64,000 nucleotides of DNA from Nilaparvata lugens (GCF_014356525.2 NC_052516.1:22152257-22216256); one strand, 5' to 3'; shown: positions 48,105 through 62,609, counted from the first letter of the stretch. Notes: generated by a model not told the origin, from the letters alone. A program made the numbers and translations.

Positions 48105-48395
48105 GATTGATTGATTGATTGAGTACTTTATTTATGTGGATTACAATATATACTGGCTTATACACTTATATACAATAGCTTACAATACAGAAAAATTATA
48201 GATGAATTTACATAATATAGACTAAGAAAATAATTATTGAACTGTATATGATATGAAAAAGTAATTTGTAATATAATAACTATAGATAATTATATTGTTA
48301 TGCATCTACATAAATTGGCGGAGCTTTGGACATATCAATGTCCATTCTTCGGAAAGAATATTAAAAATATCCTCCCCACTAACTCTCTACCAAAA
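48105..48395 (-). mobile_element. Non-LTR 3' end with (TCAA)n tail, inverted copy
   Basis: Reverse complement counterpart of 42440-42812, with AATAAAGTACTCAATCAATC at the tail in sense orientation. It is flanked on both sides by purine-rich repeats, so it inserted into a purine tract. Confidence 0.8.
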
Positions 48396-48790
48396 GGAGA
48401 GGAGAAGGAGAAGGAGAAGGAGAAGGAGAAGGAGAAGGAGAAGAGGAAGAAGAAGAAGTAGAAGAAAGGTAAGAAGAGAAGAGAGGGAAGAAGAATAAAA
48501 TAAGGGAGGAGGAGGATAAGTCTGCAGAAGTAGAAGGAGACGACAGGAGAAAGAATATGTGAAGAAAAAGGCAGAAGACAAAAAGGAGGAGAAGACAGGA
48601 AAATATCAAGAGCAGTAGAAAGAAGAAGACAGAATATAAGAAGGGAAACTGAGAAGATGATGTAAGAAAAGAAGGTAGGAGAAGACCATTCTTGTTCGAG
48701 GAATATGACCGTTTGAGCTATCAGATCATGAAAAAAAAGATAGGAGAAGAAAAAAAAACAACATAAGAAAATACAGGACAAAAAGAAGAA
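48396..48790. repeat. Purine-rich tract with (GGAGAA)n
   Basis: Near-perfect GGAGAA repeats at 48396-48442, then degenerate purine-rich sequence to about 48790. Nearly all purine on the plus strand. Confidence 0.9.
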
Positions 48791-49275
48791 AATAAGATAG
48801 CTATAGTCAGGCTACAGCCTTAGGTTGCAACAAAGGACTGTATAATGGGCAATGATATTTTAATAGAACAATAGGAGCACACTGTTACCGTTTTTATGCT
48901 GGTTCTATCACAATGACCTACGCTTTCTTTCTGCTCTTAACATAGCGCCGCAGTTCAGGATGGTTTCTCACAGCTTGGCGTTGTTGTCATTTGAGATGGG
49001 TGTCTGGCTTGGAAGTGTTTCGACCGCATTGCAGGATGACTATATTAACGGTTGCCGGAAGATCAACAGCTGTTTTTTTTTCGTTATTTTTCGTTATAGA
49101 GAAATTCTGATTGCAGATTCGTTCTCAGCGACCCCAAGTTTAGCCTGAAGGCTCAGAATGTCAACAATGTTTTTAAATAATTAAAAATAATCATGAAAAG
49201 TCATTAATATGGTAGTACACCACGTTTCTGGAAACTAGTGACTGGAGTTATTATTGATTATAGGTAGCACAAAAA

Positions 49276-49530
49276 TCAGGGGATGTTTCACAGAGACAAG
49301 TTCTCACAGAGACAAGTAGTGTTTTTGAACGATATTAGTGTCACAGAGACAAGTTTCACAGGAGCAAGTATTTCTATAAATGGCAGTCTCACAGGAACAA
49401 GTTCCCACAGAGACAAGCAGTTTCATAGAGACAAGGTCTCCGTCCAAAGTAGTAGCGCTATAAATGGCAGTCTCACAGAAGCAAGTTCTCACTGAAACAA
49501 GGTGTTTCACAGAAGCAAGGTAGCGAATGT
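49276..49530. repeat. Minisatellite E, copy 1
   Basis: Units TCTCACAGAGACAAG with variants (AGGAACAAG, AGAAGCAAG) alternate with unique spacers such as GTGTTTTTGAACGATATTAG and TATAAATGGCAG. An inverted near-identical copy lies at 63445-63760. Confidence 0.9.
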
Positions 49531-51902
49531 AGGAAGAAGTTAGGCGTGTTGCCTACATCTGAACTTGAAGGCACTCCATTATTTGTTCTAGTAAATTGAA
49601 TGTCTGCTGTTTTTCAATCATGCAGATATATGTTTATGATTGAAGGTTTATCATATAAGATAGGGATGGGTTGGTAACCTATTAGAATTAGATAGAAGAT
49701 AGATAGAATTATGAAGATAACTTAAATAAATAAATTGAGTTCTATGCAAATGTAATATATTTCTACCAAACTCCAAGATAACTATTCCAATATATCTAAT
49801 GAGTATATATTAAACCTTCAACCCGAAAGAATAATCAATATGAATATGAAATGGAATATATAAAAGCCAAATAGCCTACCACTGACCTATTCATCACCGC
49901 TTCTTAAAAACCACATGGCCAAAATGGGTTTTCATTATAATTCCTTCTTTCGTAATAAATTGTTTATGCTTTTGTACTCCTGAGCGAAGCTCGGTCCCCG
50001 ATATTATGAGCTAATCATCTCTTCTTTTTCCAAGCTGCGGTCTCGAATTGTAAATTCAAATTAATATAATATTAACTTCAGACAGTCACAGAGTAAAGCT
50101 GCGTTAACACCAATAGATTCTATAGATTATATTAGATTGAACATAACTTATCATACACATGATGAACATATGTGTTTTTCAAGTGCCGTTCAATCTATAA
50201 TAATCTGTGAGGATTGGTGTAAACGCCGCTTTAGATGCCAAGATTTATCATGGCGTTCCGAGTTACGGATGATAATGTCAATGAAAAACTTCATTTTCCT
50301 CATGAAATCTTCCCCATAGAAATTTAACAGATTGTTGTTCGACAAGCGTCTCTACATGTTACAAAATGAAAATCTCAGTGAAAAACAAAAAGTGCCACTT
50401 GATAATTCCCAAATCATCTTTTTAATCGTAGCTCTGATTCAACTGAGAAATAACTTTCTGAACTTACTGAGTTAATATTAAAAATTATCATAAGCGCAAT
50501 GGGACTTGGGATTCCATCAATTCAGGATAAGTATTATGTCGGTATTCATTTTTACAGGATTGAAGTAGTGCAACATTTAGATTAGCACACCAATAGATTT
50601 TATTTGTAACGAAGTGAGTTCATTACTTCCATATAAAAGTTCTACTTTTTCCATTATGATATAGTATATTGACGACTACTGCAAAACAATGTCTGGTAGC
50701 CCTGGTAATGTAATGTAATATAATATAATGTAATGTAATATAAATGTGATCGTATGGTTGTTTGGAAGTCTCCAACCAGCCTGATCAGATTTCTTAGTGG
50801 GGCCATTGGCAAACATTTTAAAAAAGACCTGATATTATATCAATGACTTTATTCCTAGTAGATAGCATTTGTAGTAGATGGCAAAGGATTCTCGTTACCA
50901 CATTGCAAAGGATGTTCAGTGAGGTCTACTGTTATCTGGACTACTAGAGTATTGTAACTCCTAATGTCAGATTGAGTAAGAGCTTGAAATTTATCCCTAT
51001 TTAGTGTACTCCATGTTCAATATCTGCCCCTATCTTATATTAGGAGAAACTGGCCTCTGAATAAATTAAAAAACGCACTAAATCTAATTCTGAATGAAAA
51101 TGCTTATTATTCCGTAAATTAATTCTCAAATTGTTGAAAATGTGATATTCAGTGCTGTGAGTTTATAAATAGTTTTTTTTCAATGTATGACTTAATTTAT
51201 TCAATTGTAATGAGTAATGATAATTATGACTTGATAAGACTGATTTGATGAATGACTACACTATTCATAAGATGACTACTAAGATGTTATGAATATTGAA
51301 TTGCTCATTTATTGTATAACAGACTATAAGCTGAATTCTTTAGACAAGGCCTAATCGCCTAATCTACTTACATTCAAATTGTTTGTATTTATCGGTCAAT
51401 ATATTTCTTATTCCTAGACGCCAGCTAAGAAAGGGGTTTCAATTTTCGTAGAATAAGCACGTTTTTCAAAAAATGTTGTGATTTCAAATTCAAATTTCGT
51501 TTATCACACACATATACGAGAATTTAGAATTAATGAGAAAGTGGCCCGGAATAAGGTTTATGATTTTTGTTCTTCTGATGGCTCTTAAACAGTAGGCTTA
51601 TTATTAAATAACGAGTTTAGAGCACCGGGAAAATGGGATTTACATTTTATTATAATAAATATTCAAAATTACGTTTCCAACCCACAATTACTGTATTTTT
51701 GTCATGTCCTTAAAGTTACTGAAAATCATATCGGTTGGGACTAATCAAGGTTTATTTAGGGTGGTTTTAATTATTAGTTTTTGTGTTACAAATAGTTCAC
51801 CTAGATCTAGATGGCTATTGAAACATTATTGATCTAACTAAAGCATGATATTAGTGTCAAAGATAGAAAACTGCGTTTCAATCCATTATCATGTGTGTGA
51901 TA

Positions 51903-51904
<2 letters not shown>
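49531..51904. other. No gene recognised
   Basis: AT-rich, probably intron or upstream sequence of the ABC gene. It holds a second copy of the GAGCGAAGCTCGGTCCCCGA motif (49980) and a short (TAATG)n run at 50706-50745. Confidence 0.45.
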
Positions 51905-54026
<2,122 letters not shown>

Positions 54027-54690
54027 TAGTAGTCCTGTGAAAATTAAACCTCGCGCAGTTAAAAACCACAGCCTCCATCAGGGTGAATTATGTGCTGTTA
54101 TGACGTGTCGGCGAAATATCGGTGTGTAAGCCACTAATGACTGTTTGAAATGTATCGTCAATAATTACTGATATTGAGTAAAATTATTATCATTAGAATG
54201 CTAATAATTTGTTGTAAACAGCTACAATCATACCGAGTTGAAGTACCTACTTACCAAGTTGAAAGCAGAGAAAAGTCGGGAGAAAATAATGAGCTACCTA
54301 CTTTGAGTTATCAATATTGCATGCCTCATCGCTTGCAATAGTTCACACGACAGCTGATTTTTTACCAAATTACATTGGGATATTAATTGCATGCGTCATT
54401 TCATGCAATTAATAATCCACTCGACAGCTGATTTATGATAAATAATTCTATAGTCTGATTTTTACGATAATACTGGCGTTTGAAAGAGACTCTTTCTCCT
54501 TTTGTTTTATCCTTGAAATGCAAAATTTCAAAAAACCTTGTATATATACGTTGACGCGCAATTTAAAGAGTAACATACCTGTTAAATTTCATTGAAATTT
54601 ATTGCCGCGATTCGCCGTATATGCGGAACATAAAAATATTTAAACATAAAGAGAAATGCAAAACCGTCGACTTGAATCTTAGACCTTGTC
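54027..54690 (+). repeat. Repeat B, fullest copy
   Basis: Starts AACTAGTAGTCCTGTGAAAA, includes GCATGCGTCATTTCATGCA, CGACAGCTGATTTATGA, CCTTGTATATATACGTTGAC and CGTCGACTTGAATCTTAGAC. It is not interrupted by repeat A and so defines the empty site for the insertion at 19510. Confidence 0.8.
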
Positions 54691-55152
54691 TAGTCTTGAC
54701 TTAATCTCATAGTTGTACAGTCAGTGCCAGTGAGATTTTCTGCGCACACTTCATTGTTACCATAATATTTAGATGATGGTATTCCTAGATGAAATGGATC
54801 GGCGTGAATACGCCGAATGGATCGACTCGTATCATTTGAGGATAATGATAACTTAATGATAATGGAACACTTTTCTGTTAAAAGGAATAGTCTCCATTAT
54901 GTTCTTAGGGATTTGCTTGTGATCATGTTTCTATAAAGTCGTCATTTTATCAATTCGAAGATCAGCCTTCAAAAATTTAGGTCAACTTATACATTTCAAC
55001 TCACGTTGCTACACGTTTCAACTTAGCAAAACGACATAGGGAATTAGTATTATTATTCTCTAGAGCCCTGGAAATATCCCTGTTATTGTTCTTGGTACCT
55101 TTATACGAAAGGGACTCCATAATACAAAAACAAATCAGTCCTTGCCGGACAA

Positions 55153-55300
55153 AGCTAGAGAAAGAAGAAGAAGAAGAAGACGACAGGAGGAGAAGAAGAA
55201 CAAGCGAGAAGAAGAAGATAATAGAAAAAGGAGACAAAAGAAGCAGAAGAAGGAAGAAGAGGAAGAAGATGAGAAATAATAATAAGAAGAAATATAGATA
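55153..55300. repeat. Purine-rich (GAA)n tract
   Basis: GAAGAAGAAGAAGAAG-rich, almost all purine on the plus strand. No gene. Confidence 0.9.
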
Positions 55301-55466
55301 GGAGAAGATTATAACCGTTGAGTACACTATTTTATCTATAACCACTCTTTTCTTGAATTGAAAATTTATAAATTACTGGTGGTACTCCCATACAGTAACA
55401 GTCAGGGGTGTGTATTCAAATACCGTTGGATAACATCTTTCCAATATTGTTCCATCCATCTAGAAG

Positions 55467-55501
55467 TATATCTGGACCTCAGAACCAGAGGACCTTAACT
55501 C
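55467..55501 (+). repeat. Left terminal inverted repeat
   Basis: Matches the reverse complement of 60315-60349 at 32 of 35 positions. Mismatches are at positions 18, 22 and 27 from the outer end. Confidence 0.88.
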
Positions 55502-55735
55502 CAAAAATGGCATTTTCAGGTTTTTGCATAAAACGACTTATTTAGGTTCCCTCTTTCAGTGCCAAAAAGCATTAACTCCAGAATTACTTCGTTTTCAAGA
55601 TAACAAGGATTAGACAGTAGTAACTCCAATATTCTCCCAAAACCAAACAGTAGTAAGTCCACCTTACTACTGTCTAGCTTTAAAGAATTCCAATGCCAAG
55701 AATAGTAATTCCAGATACTATTCTTTGGCTCTAAA
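55492..55735. repeat. Subterminal TAACTCC-type motifs
   Basis: CCTTAACTCCA (55493), CATTAACTCCAG (55569), AGTAGTAACTCCA (55618), AGTAGTAAGTCCA (55650) and ATAGTAATTCCAG (55702). Related words occur near the right end (TGGAGTTACTAC at 60064; GTATTAACTCCG at 60129). Repeated motifs inside the ends are often transposase-binding sites. That role is inferred. Confidence 0.6.
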
Positions 55736-55999
55736 CAGATTATGAGGCTATTTCACGTAAGTTCCACTCCCTGCGCAAGTGTATCGAAGTGCTTCCGTAT
55801 CAGCGTATCTTAGCTATCGAAAAGAAAGTTTAATAGACTGGCTAAAACAGCTGGGAGACAGATCATGCTCAGCGCACTCTGGTGATCAATGTCTTAGGTT
55901 TGTTTTATTTATTAATGAAATTTATTCAATCTATTATTGAAATACTTTGCCAGAGATATCTATTATTTGTGAAATATTGAGGATTGTCTTCAATTATAA

Positions 56000-57465
56000 T
56001 CTATAAGAAACCAGAAAACCAAAGGGAATAAAATCAAAGTTTGTAAAGCATTTTTCCTATCAACCCTATGCATTTCAGAGACATTTTTACGAAATTCCTT
56101 GGAAAAAATTTCTGATGTGGGCCTCATAACAGAGGAGAAAAGGGGAAAGCACAAGCCTTCAACTAAAATTTCAGAAGACATAATTGAAGGCATTAAACAA
56201 CATATCAATAAGTATCCAAAATATGAGAGTCACTACAGTAGAGAAAAAACAAACCGTCTTTATCTTGGTCATCACTTGAACATTTCTATTATGTACAAAA
56301 ATTACTTAGAAGAGTGCAAAACCAATGGAGCAAAAGAAGGCAAAGAATGGATTTTCAGAAAAGTTTTCAACGAAGATTTTAACATTTCTTCAAATTACCC
56401 AACAATGATACATGTGACACATGTGACCTCTATGCTTGTAAGCTGAAGAGTGCAAAGACGGATGAGGAGAGTAGAAGAATAAAGGATGAACTAAATGAAC
56501 ATCGAAAAGACGCTGAGTCACGATATAAACTAAAAAAAGAAGACAAACTTGAAGAAAAAGATAAAACAACTGTGAAAGTGGTCATGGCAGACCTCCAAAA
56601 ATGTCTACCTACTCCAAACCTATCAAATTCCCAAAGCTTCTATTTGAGAAAACTTTGGACTCTAAATTATACAATTCATAGCTCTAATAAAACCTACTGT
56701 ATGCTATGGGATGAATCGACGGCAGGTCGCGGTGGCAACGAGATAGCCTCATGCTTATACACATGGGCAATTGAGGCAGGGTTGAAAGATGAGGATTTAG
56801 AAAATTTGATTGTGTGGACAGATAGTTGTCCCGGGCAGAATAGAAACTTGATGATGGTGTTGATGTACATGTGTCTATTGAATATAAGTAAAACATTGAA
56901 AGTAATCAATCACAAGTTTCTTTTGAGAGGACACACACACATGGAAGTGGACAGTGACCACAGTGTCATTGAGAGAGCGTCAAAGAAGGCACCCAGTCAC
57001 ACAATTTTCACATGCAATGACTGGGTGAATGTAATCACAAATGCAAAAAAGACAGGCCCACCTTTCAATGTTGTGAGAATGATGCTGGAAAATTTTTTGT
57101 CCTTCACATCGCTGACAGAAAGATCAGGACCTCTTATTCAGAGGAAGCAATGTATTGATGGAAGCAGCTTTCAAATTTCGTCGGCAGTATGGTTTCAAGT
57201 GAAAAAAAATGAACCAGGGAAGTTATTCTTCAAAAATTCATTTGAAGAAAGTGAATTCAAGTGCGTCGATCTAGTTCGAAACAGAAGAAAGGATGTCTCT
57301 ATTCCTGAAGAGCTACCACAGCTGAGAGCACAAAGGAAGAAAATAAGCAATGCTAAATACCAAGATCTTCAAATTCTCTTGAAATGGGTTCCTGAAGAAT
57401 ATCATGGGTTTTTTCAAAGTCTTCCCCATGGCGATGAAGGCAATGATGTTTTAGATGAAGTTTAA
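56000..57465 (+). pseudogene. DUF7869-domain protein, candidate transposase, one frameshift
   Basis: The frame is open from 56000 (after TAA 55997-55999) and reads KVCKAFFLSTLCIS, EKRGKHKPSTKISEDIIEGI and KVFNEDFNISSNYP. A one-base loss at about 56402-56406 then shifts the frame into NDTCDTCDLYACKLKS, a Cys-pair region that could bind zinc, a charged coiled-coil-like stretch, and MADLQKCLPTP. The C-terminal domain (numbered from 56572) has D7 in ADLQ, WDE at 47, NEIASCL, TDSCPGQNRN with D84, and HTHMEVDSDHSVIE with D129 and E134. This motif series is that of DUF7869 as I recall it. The ordered acids D7, D84 and D129/E134 would suit an RNase H-like nuclease, which is my inference. Translation ends at TAA 57463-57465, with AATAAA soon after (57521). 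The N-terminus is missing or further frameshifted. Confidence 0.75.
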
Positions 57466-57803
57466 TAATTAAATTGCTGTTCATTTATCAATTATTCAAA
57501 TGCCAACATTATTATCTATATAATAAATTTTATCTTCATGAAAATATATGGTATGCTTTTCATTGCAACTCACATAGGTATCCTTTATCAAAATGATTTG
57601 ATGAAATAAGACTAATTCATTATGTGGTGTTAGTTCAGAGCCTGATAAACCAGGAATTGAAACACATAAATGATTCCACTTCAAGCTTGTCATGCAACAC
57701 GGCATTGAGCTTGTGAATTATTCTGGATATTTTACAAAGTAATGAACATTTAAAAAATTGACAAAAATCACTATTTCAGTATTGAACCATTACTATACCT
57801 GAC

Positions 57804-58013
57804 GTATATCTGACGCCAAATAGTCAGGCGGTTTCGTGGGTCTCTTGTAAGTGATGTAACTTACTAACAGTTGATATAAAGCATCTAGTGCCTCTTCTAA
57901 TTTTAAAAACATTATCGAGGTCCTAGCCAAATAAGAACTCTAATTGACAACATCAGCTGTTGGAGAGCACGAGAGACCCACGAAACTACCTAACTATTTG
58001 GCCTCAGCTATAC
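57804..58013. mobile_element. MITE with inverted repeats of about 40 bp
   Basis: Left TATATCTGACGCCAAATAGT...TTTCGTGGGTCTCT and right rc TATAGCTGAGGCCAAATAGT...TTTCGTGGGTCTCT with a few mismatches, around about 125 bp of non-coding sequence. It is nested in the larger transposon. Confidence 0.75.
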
Positions 58014-58118
58014 AATACACATCTTAAGATTTTGAAAACTTGAAAAATTTCAAGTTTGTATGTTATCTGAAATTTGAATTAATTAAAATACTGTTTAGAT
58101 GAAGAGCTATTTTTAAAT

Positions 58119-59884
58119 CTCTTCTCTTATACTTATAAAAGGCTAAGCCCCGACAGACTGAAATCACACCACAGCCCAAACTACTGAGCCTAAAAACTTG
58201 AAATTTTGCACGATTGTTTATGGTAGCCTGAAAACATCCACTAAGAAAGGATTTTCAGAAATTTGCCCCCCTGAGGGAGCTAGGGCCCCCCCAAAATTTT
58301 GTACTTTTCAACCGCTCATTGCACAGCAAAGTCATGAGGAACTTTTTTGTTCAGCTACGAAAAAAAATTAGATCTATGCAGAAAAATTTCGATCAGGAGC
58401 ACAGGGAGGTCCAGGAGAGGGCATTTTTCGAAAATTTTGATGTAAAATCACACTACAGCTCAAACTAACTGTCCTACAGACTTGAAACTTTGCACAAATA
58501 TTCTTCAAACATGCTAGACGCGCACTAAGAACGGATTTTGAGATATATTGCCTCTAAGGGTTTCAAAGGATGAAAAAGGATCCTATTAAGTAAGGTTATG
58601 AACATGGTAAGGTGAGTGCCATATGGAAATGAAATAATTCATTTATTGACATGTGATATTCTAACATATGTTGTAATCATTGGAAATAACAAAATAATAT
58701 GATAGAAATTCAAAAAAGAACATCTGTTCTGTTATTGCGTTCTACCTGATTCCACTCAACCTCAATAATATTGTTCTGATAATTGATAAATATGTTTGAT
58801 ATTATTATTAATTTAATAGAAGTATTGTTTTGATAATCAATATTTTTTTCACAAACTCTGTATAATAATATGGCGAATGTGAAACAGCTGCATCAAAGAA
58901 ATTATGTCAACAACATATGTTTAGGAAAACCATAGTTTTGAACTTCATTTTCCTGATGCAATGTATAGGCCAAATGTATGGATTATTAATTTTTTAGCTA
59001 GAACAGTTTTTTGAGACTGCTAAATAAACGTCTACAGTTTTATCAATGCTGTATCGGCAATACAAAAACGCATGCAGTTAATATGTCTTTAAATAAAGGT
59101 GTTGACATTCACATGAATTAATTATTCTCTACCATTTTCATTTTATTACAATTTCAAAATTATTCGAGCCATGATAGAATTATTGACTCACTATAGAGTC
59201 AGTCTAAAATTTCAATATTGAAATGAGGGGTATTTTGGCAAGCTGAACAAAAAATAAGATCCTATGCACTTTTTCGATATTTCCTCAAATGTAAAATGAG
59301 TTTTGTGGGTTGTCAAAACTCCCCCTGAAAGGAAAACTATTCAACTTATCCTATCGTTTAGTAAATTAACAATGATTTCTGCGTTGAATAAAATGTTTCT
59401 TGCCAACAAGAATCGAACTCTCTAAATGGAGGTAGAATTTTTAGTTATTTTTTAGTTATTTTTAGTTATTTGATACTTATAGAATGATAAGGTTGACAAC
59501 TTTCAGTTCTGTTGTTTTAACATTTTTTTTAAATCACTTTCAAAAAGTTCATGTAGTACCTACTATTGTGTTCGAGAAACTCCTGGGGCTATCATAGTTT
59601 CACAACTATTCTGTACCACACTCCTATCTCTTGCAGTCATTAACCATATCTATAATAAAATAAAGAGTTGGCTTATACACGTACGGGATAGGAAAATTAT
59701 GTTTGACGCATTATCACGTCTGAACTACTGGACTAATCAACTTGAAATTTTGCATATAGGCTAGATTCTTGATTAACCAAGGATGGTTATAGGTCTATTT
59801 TCAATTCTTCAAAATTTCATTACGTCAAGTTTTCAGATTATCAATTTTGAAAATAGATCCTTGCGAAGCACGGGTTCCTGCTAG
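58119..59884 (+). mobile_element. Helitron-like insertion, possibly two elements
   Basis: The left end TCTCTTCTCTTATACTTATA leads into AAAAGGCTAAGCCCCGACAG, and blocks such as CTTGAAATTTTGCACG recur (58197; similar near 58480 and 59740). The right end GCGAAGCACGGGTTCCTG is followed by CTAG and T. Start and end fit Helitrons. The middle (58640-59640) is AT-rich and may include another insertion. There is no helicase gene. Confidence 0.55.
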
Positions 59885-60314
59885 TATCCTATAACTAGGA
59901 TATGAAAACACACAGAATACCTAGAACTTTATTGGTAGTAGGATTTGAGCTTGATTTAAATAACATTGACTGATTATCGGATTATTTAATTCTTATGTAA
60001 TTGTGAAAATTTAATTAACAAGCATAATAAGAAGAATTTCTACAATGTAAAACATTGAAAACTGGAGTTACTACTTCTTGGTTCTCAACTTTTCAAGCCG
60101 AATGTGCCACGTTTCTGAGGACCAAAAAGTATTAACTCCGTTTTCTCAGAATCTGAGTGAAATACGACAAAAATAACTACACCAGGGTGTAAATATCGTG
60201 AATTAAACATAAAAAATGCTAATTAGAAAATTTGACAGTGATGGAGTGTTTAGAAATTGAAGAAAATGCAGGAAAAAAAAAGTTTTTGGGCTCTCCTGAA
60301 AAAGTGTTGTTTGT

Positions 60315-60349
60315 GAGTTAAGTTCCTTTGGCTCTGAGGTCCAGATATA
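60315..60349 (-). repeat. Right terminal inverted repeat
   Basis: Reverse complement begins TATATCTGGACCTCAGAGCC. Partner of 55467-55501. Confidence 0.88.
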
Positions 60350-60717
60350 ATCTGTTCTTTCTTACATTGATATCACTAATGTATAAGTTACTGCAGTATC
60401 AAAATTTGGCCTTAACCTGAACAATTGAAAGTCACATTTAAATAGTTATTTTGGAGTTTGGTAGAAATAAATTTACATGGAAATCAATTTATTCATTAAA
60501 GGCAATCTACATAATTCTAATAGGTTCTGATAACCCATAATGATAAAATAGGTGTTCAATGAATAAATGAAGCCTAACAACTTGAAATATATTTCAAATC
60601 ATTTAAGAATAAATTGATTCTACCTCGGTGCTAGTCAGTTTTACATTTGTACATGTATCATTGTATTGAATTATTAAATATTTGATGATTTTTGTAAAAC
60701 GACATTTTAATCCTGGA
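60350..60717. other. No feature recognised
   Basis: AT-rich sequence between the transposon and the next repeat B copy. Confidence 0.5.
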
Positions 60718-60998
60718 CTAGTAGTTCTATGAACAGTAGACCTCGCGCAGTTATAAAACACAGCCTCGTCTCATACTGTCCATAAGAGTAAATCCTGTTT
60801 GTATGTTGTGTCGGCAAGATGTCGGTGTGAAAACGGCTAATGGCTGTTGGGGTTAGTGTATCAAAAATATGCTAACATCAAAAGCTAATCTCCTTCAACA
60901 CACTGGCAACAGGTCAGCGCGAGTTGAAAGCAGATAAAGGTCGAGAGAAAATACTATGTTTTCTTTCCGTTATTGATTGCATGCGTCATTGCATGCTA
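60718..60998 (+). repeat. Repeat B, 5' half
   Basis: Starts GACTAGTAGTTCTATGAACA, then GTAGACCTCGCGCAG, GTGTCGGCAAGATGTCGGTG and GCATGCGTCATTGCATGC. The 3' half is absent. Confidence 0.75.
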
Positions 60999-61710
60999 AC
61001 GAAACTGGATTCAAACCGACAGATTTAGGAATCAATTCCATCAACACAAAGTAAGAAAGACCGGAATAATTCAATTAACGTATACTTAATTAATTTGACA
61101 GCAGTCTACAGATCTTAAACATTGCAAATGGGTAGTATTGTAATAAAAACGATATATTCGGTAGTAAGCATGTGTGTTAAATTTAATTTTGAAGATAAAC
61201 AGAATTGGACAAATTTAAATATAGAATCAAATCAATTGTACAGTTATCGATAGTTAAAAGGAGCATCTAATTAAATATTGAAAACAGATTAAACGGTGCA
61301 ACAAATTATGAATATAAAATAAACAGATTACATTTTGATCTCAATACATAGTGATTCAGATAAATACCTTATATGTTGAGGAGGGGCGCCCCAAAACCCT
61401 TTTAATCGATGAACACTTTTGCAATATTTTACTTTTCGCGAGCACTGTTTACACTTTATCCATATGGGCGATGTTACGAAGTTTGGCTGATATCCTTATA
61501 CGTCGATATTATTTGAAGATGGCGAATCTTGTGGTGTGGCGGGTTTGTACAATTACGAACTCCGGTGGAATCTTCCCAGATTCGTCTGGACCAGTCCTCG
61601 TACCAGAATAATTAGACTGGACGTCCTGGATTCGTAATCATCGGTCTGGTTCACCGAATGTAGACTTGCAGCCTCACCATGGAACGTGGAATATGGGACC
61701 TGGCTTCAAT

Positions 61711-61775
61711 CATGGACTTCGGGCATGGACATCCAGCATAGACATCGAGCATAGACTTCGAGCGTAGACATCGAC
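61711..61775. repeat. Five tandem 13-bp units
   Basis: Units of the form CATAGACATCGAG (variants CATGGACTTCGGG, CATAGACTTCGAG, CGTAGACATCGAC). The surrounding 61340-61800 is GC-richer than average and could be part of an LTR or an exon I cannot identify. Confidence 0.9.
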
Positions 61776-62609
61776 CGCTGTTTGGGATATAAAGGAAAAA
61801 CCATTTTGTAAATCCTATACATACTATAACTTATACAATATTTAATAAACAGTAGAAAATTAAGTTTCAACAAAATTTAATACAATAGAAAGAATTATTT
61901 AAATTTTTCCAATAAAAATTTACTCAAGAATTTTAGAAACAAGAAGTCTATTACTTTCTTATTATTTGAAATTTAGACAAATTTACTTTGAAACAGAATT
62001 ACTACCAGAGCAGAGAAATATAACAAATTAAGGAAATACTTTCTTCAGATATTGGTAAGAACCAATATATATAATTTTATAAATTCAAGATTTATATGAT
62101 AACTTATTTGTTTCCACAAAATTAATAGAAAAGAAATACAATGAATTATTATATATAGTAATTACCTTTAATAGCGGGTTTTTGCACGCATTAAAACAAT
62201 CTGATGTAATATTTGAATACCGGCATTTTAAATTATAAATTTGAGGACTACTGTGAACTATGGAGTTACTACCGGTTTTGTATTAATAGAAAACTTCACA
62301 TTACTTAGTGAACAAAATAAGTACAGAATTTTACAGTTAAACATGAAAAAAAATAAGAAGCGGGAGTTACATCCTTTCTCACCGGGAGCTCGACTTGAAC
62401 TAGCTGTTTTCTACCAAAAATTGTTATTCGACCGTTAATCAGGAAGGAGAACAAGAAAGAAATTGCAGCGACAAGGACAGAAACTGAGCGAGCTCCATGT
62501 TAACAGAATGGGAGTAAGTGAGAAAATCGAATGGGAGAAAGAAACTCTCATTCGACAGTATTCGACAAACCTCCTAGATAAGGATGTTTTTCAAAGAATT
62601 AACCGAAAA

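Larger units (their letters stand above)
55467..60349 (+). mobile_element. DNA transposon with DUF7869-type protein and 35-bp TIRs
   Basis: The two ends are inverted repeats starting TATATCTGGACCTCAG, 32 of 35 positions identical. TATA/ATAT at the tips could be a 2-4 bp AT target duplication, whose exact length cannot be fixed. Between the ends lie short repeated words near both termini (TTAACTCC, AGTAGTAACTCC, ATTAACTCCG, GAGTTACTACTT), one recognisable gene at 56000-57465, and two later insertions (a MITE at about 57804-58013 and Helitron-like sequence at 58119-59884). Without the insertions the element would be about 2.9 kb. I do not recognise it as a named superfamily. Confidence 0.75.

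Noticed and set aside
48335..48781. Ser/Phe/Leu- or Arg-rich frames in purine tracts (also 51845-52201, 55001-55345)
   Set aside because: Low-complexity frames created by GGA/GAA or GA repeats, with no splice or domain evidence.
61351..61611. 86-codon plus-strand frame in a GC-richer patch
   Set aside because: No motif recognised. The patch may be an LTR or exon but I cannot support either.
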